Below, in pieces: positions 63,460-64,000 of a stretch of 64,000 nt of DNA. A program made the position numbers and the translations under genes. Within the stretch, counting starts at the first letter, position 1. Every line of letters begins with the position of its first letter. A model generated the notes under the pieces. The model had not been told where the DNA came from. It searched no databases and saw nothing but the letters and a program-made list of their open reading frames with translations. This DNA is from Roseiarcus sp036488815. GTDB lineage: Bacteria; Pseudomonadota; Alphaproteobacteria; Rhizobiales; Beijerinckiaceae. Location: contig DASXGX010000154.1 of the NCBI GenBank assembly GCA_036488815.1, forward strand, positions 1 to 64,000, read 5' to 3'.

Positions 63460-63594
63460 TCATTTCCCCTTTATGGCTCGTGCGCGGAAATCTTCGATCC
63501 GGCCGAGCATCATGCCTTCATGCTCGATCGACAGCGCCATGCGCTCGTCTCCATCCCGATCGTTTCGATCCGCCGCCGTCTGTGACGGTCGCTT
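63460..63594 (-). pseudogene. Small relic resembling the end of a TIM-barrel sugar isomerase/epimerase
   Basis: A short minus-strand frame ends in MALSIEHEGMMLGRIEDFRA and stops one base before the ABC ATPase start. SIEHE followed by a helix is the usual C-terminal strand-8 motif of xylose-isomerase-like sugar epimerases (typically GxxSIEHED). The preceding 18 residues do not continue the fold and a TAG stop lies just upstream. A deletion fragment is the best explanation; a 26-aa leader peptide is the alternative. Confidence 0.35.
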
Positions 63595-63633
63595 CTATGT
63601 CGGTCCCCACCGATCGAGGTGGGAACCACGTTG

Positions 63634-64000
63634 TCAGAGAACGAGGCGACGATCGGTTATCGGAGCAAGCCGCACCATGTCGGGCGTCGGATGGCGAGAA
63701 CGCGGCTGAGTTGAAATCGCTTGTGGTGTTCCAGTCGAGGCGGCCCTTTCGATTGCGATCAGTGCGCGCATGTCCGCTAACCCCTCCTCGCCATCGGCTT
63801 CAGGCGGCGTTCCCGATTTGATGCAATCCGAGAAATATCCGACCTGCGCGCCAAAATGGTCGATCTGCGGAAACCGGGTCTCGACGATCTTTCCGTCACG
63901 GCGCAGCCGCAGCCGTGTCGCGGTTTCAAACTTGAATCCCGGGTCGAGTTCGAGATCGCCCGAGGTTCCCACGACCCGGTAATTGTCGACCGGCGACGCT
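63634..64000 (-). CDS. Gfo/Idh/MocA-family oxidoreductase, C-terminal part (continues past window)
   Basis: The frame is open to the right edge and ends at the stop at 63634. It encodes about 121 residues of the C-terminal domain of a Gfo/Idh/MocA NAD(P)-dependent sugar oxidoreductase: PVDNYRVVGTSGDLELDPGF, then FGAQVGYFSDCIKSGTPPEADGEEGLADMRALIAIERAASTG (core YFSDCIKSGTPPEADGEEG). The Rossmann domain lies outside the window. It would be the upstream gene of the sugar locus containing the broken ABC ATPase; inositol, glucose or apiose dehydrogenases all belong to this family. Confidence 0.8.
   Translation of the reverse strand, partial: ASPVDNYRVVGTSGDLELDPGFKFETATRLRLRRDGKIVETRFPQIDHFGAQVGYFSDCIKSGTPPEADGEEGLADMRALIAIERAASTGTPQAISTQPRSRHPTPDMVRLAPITDRRLVL

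Overview
The window is a GC-rich alphaproteobacterial chromosome segment, most likely from the order Hyphomicrobiales (Rhizobiales; a Beijerinckiaceae/Methylocystaceae- or Bradyrhizobium-like organism). I base this on the argJ-Nudix pair, a GapR-type DUF2312 protein, FixL/FixJ-like regulators, LivFGMHK and FrcA/RbsA-type sugar ABC systems, and dispersed GTCAT...GCGAG-type extragenic palindromes. I see no rRNA, tRNA, CRISPR array or transposase. Genes are dense and mostly intact.

Layout. 1-1302: end of argJ and a Nudix hydrolase. 1.4-4.35 kb: four paralogous genes for tiny secreted two-cysteine proteins, with a secreted c-type cytochrome among them. A clear Pho box lies upstream of the first gene and a weaker one upstream of the second. 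4.4-6.3 kb: xerC and an SDR. 6.5-10.4 kb: a small acidic protein, a LuxR-type regulator, and a divergent LysR/SDR pair. 10.4-12.7 kb: a GH15 glycosidase and a HEAT-repeat protein. 13.0-22.1 kb: a sugar-acid catabolic operon (GntR regulator, sugar ABC transporter with an extended ATPase, D-apionate-lactonase-like protein, DenD-like dehydrogenase, aldo/keto reductase).

22.1-44.6 kb is the most unusual part. A divergent pair of regulators (a receiver-only protein and a FixJ-like protein) is present twice, in inverted orientation. The two copies bracket a 17-kb block of genes that all read in one direction: cyanide-insensitive bd oxidase (cioAB), pyruvate:quinone oxidoreductase (poxB), acyl-CoA dehydrogenase, two enoyl-CoA hydratases, a type III CoA transferase, a 3-hydroxyacyl-CoA dehydrogenase, ribA, wrbA, a YWTD beta-propeller, NDH-2 and an aromatic-acid-type efflux system (FUSC, DUF1656, HlyD). 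A shared palindrome, consensus TAARCCWWGGYTTA, occurs in both regulator intergenic regions and again in front of cioA, so it is a candidate operator. A four-PAS histidine kinase adjoins the right-hand copy. The genes suggest a non-proton-pumping, flavin-rich quinone respiratory and acyl-CoA oxidation module under redundant two-component control.

45.1-48.4 kb: a GapR-like protein and an isolated short 2-oxoglutarate dehydrogenase E1. 48.4-53.3 kb: a livFGMHK branched-chain-type ABC transporter whose livFGMH part lies between two inverted copies of an approximately 85-bp repeat. 53.4-54.5 kb: a quinone reductase and the relic of an acyl-CoA dehydrogenase. 54.5-62.5 kb: a LysR regulator divergent from an operon encoding a two-subunit ThDP decarboxylase, aldehyde dehydrogenase, FAD oxidoreductase, VOC protein and 5-oxoprolinase PxpABC. 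62.6-64.0 kb: a decaying sugar locus on the minus strand, with a frameshifted FrcA-type ABC ATPase, a small relic resembling the end of a TIM-barrel sugar isomerase, and the C-terminal part of a Gfo/Idh/MocA oxidoreductase cut by the window edge.
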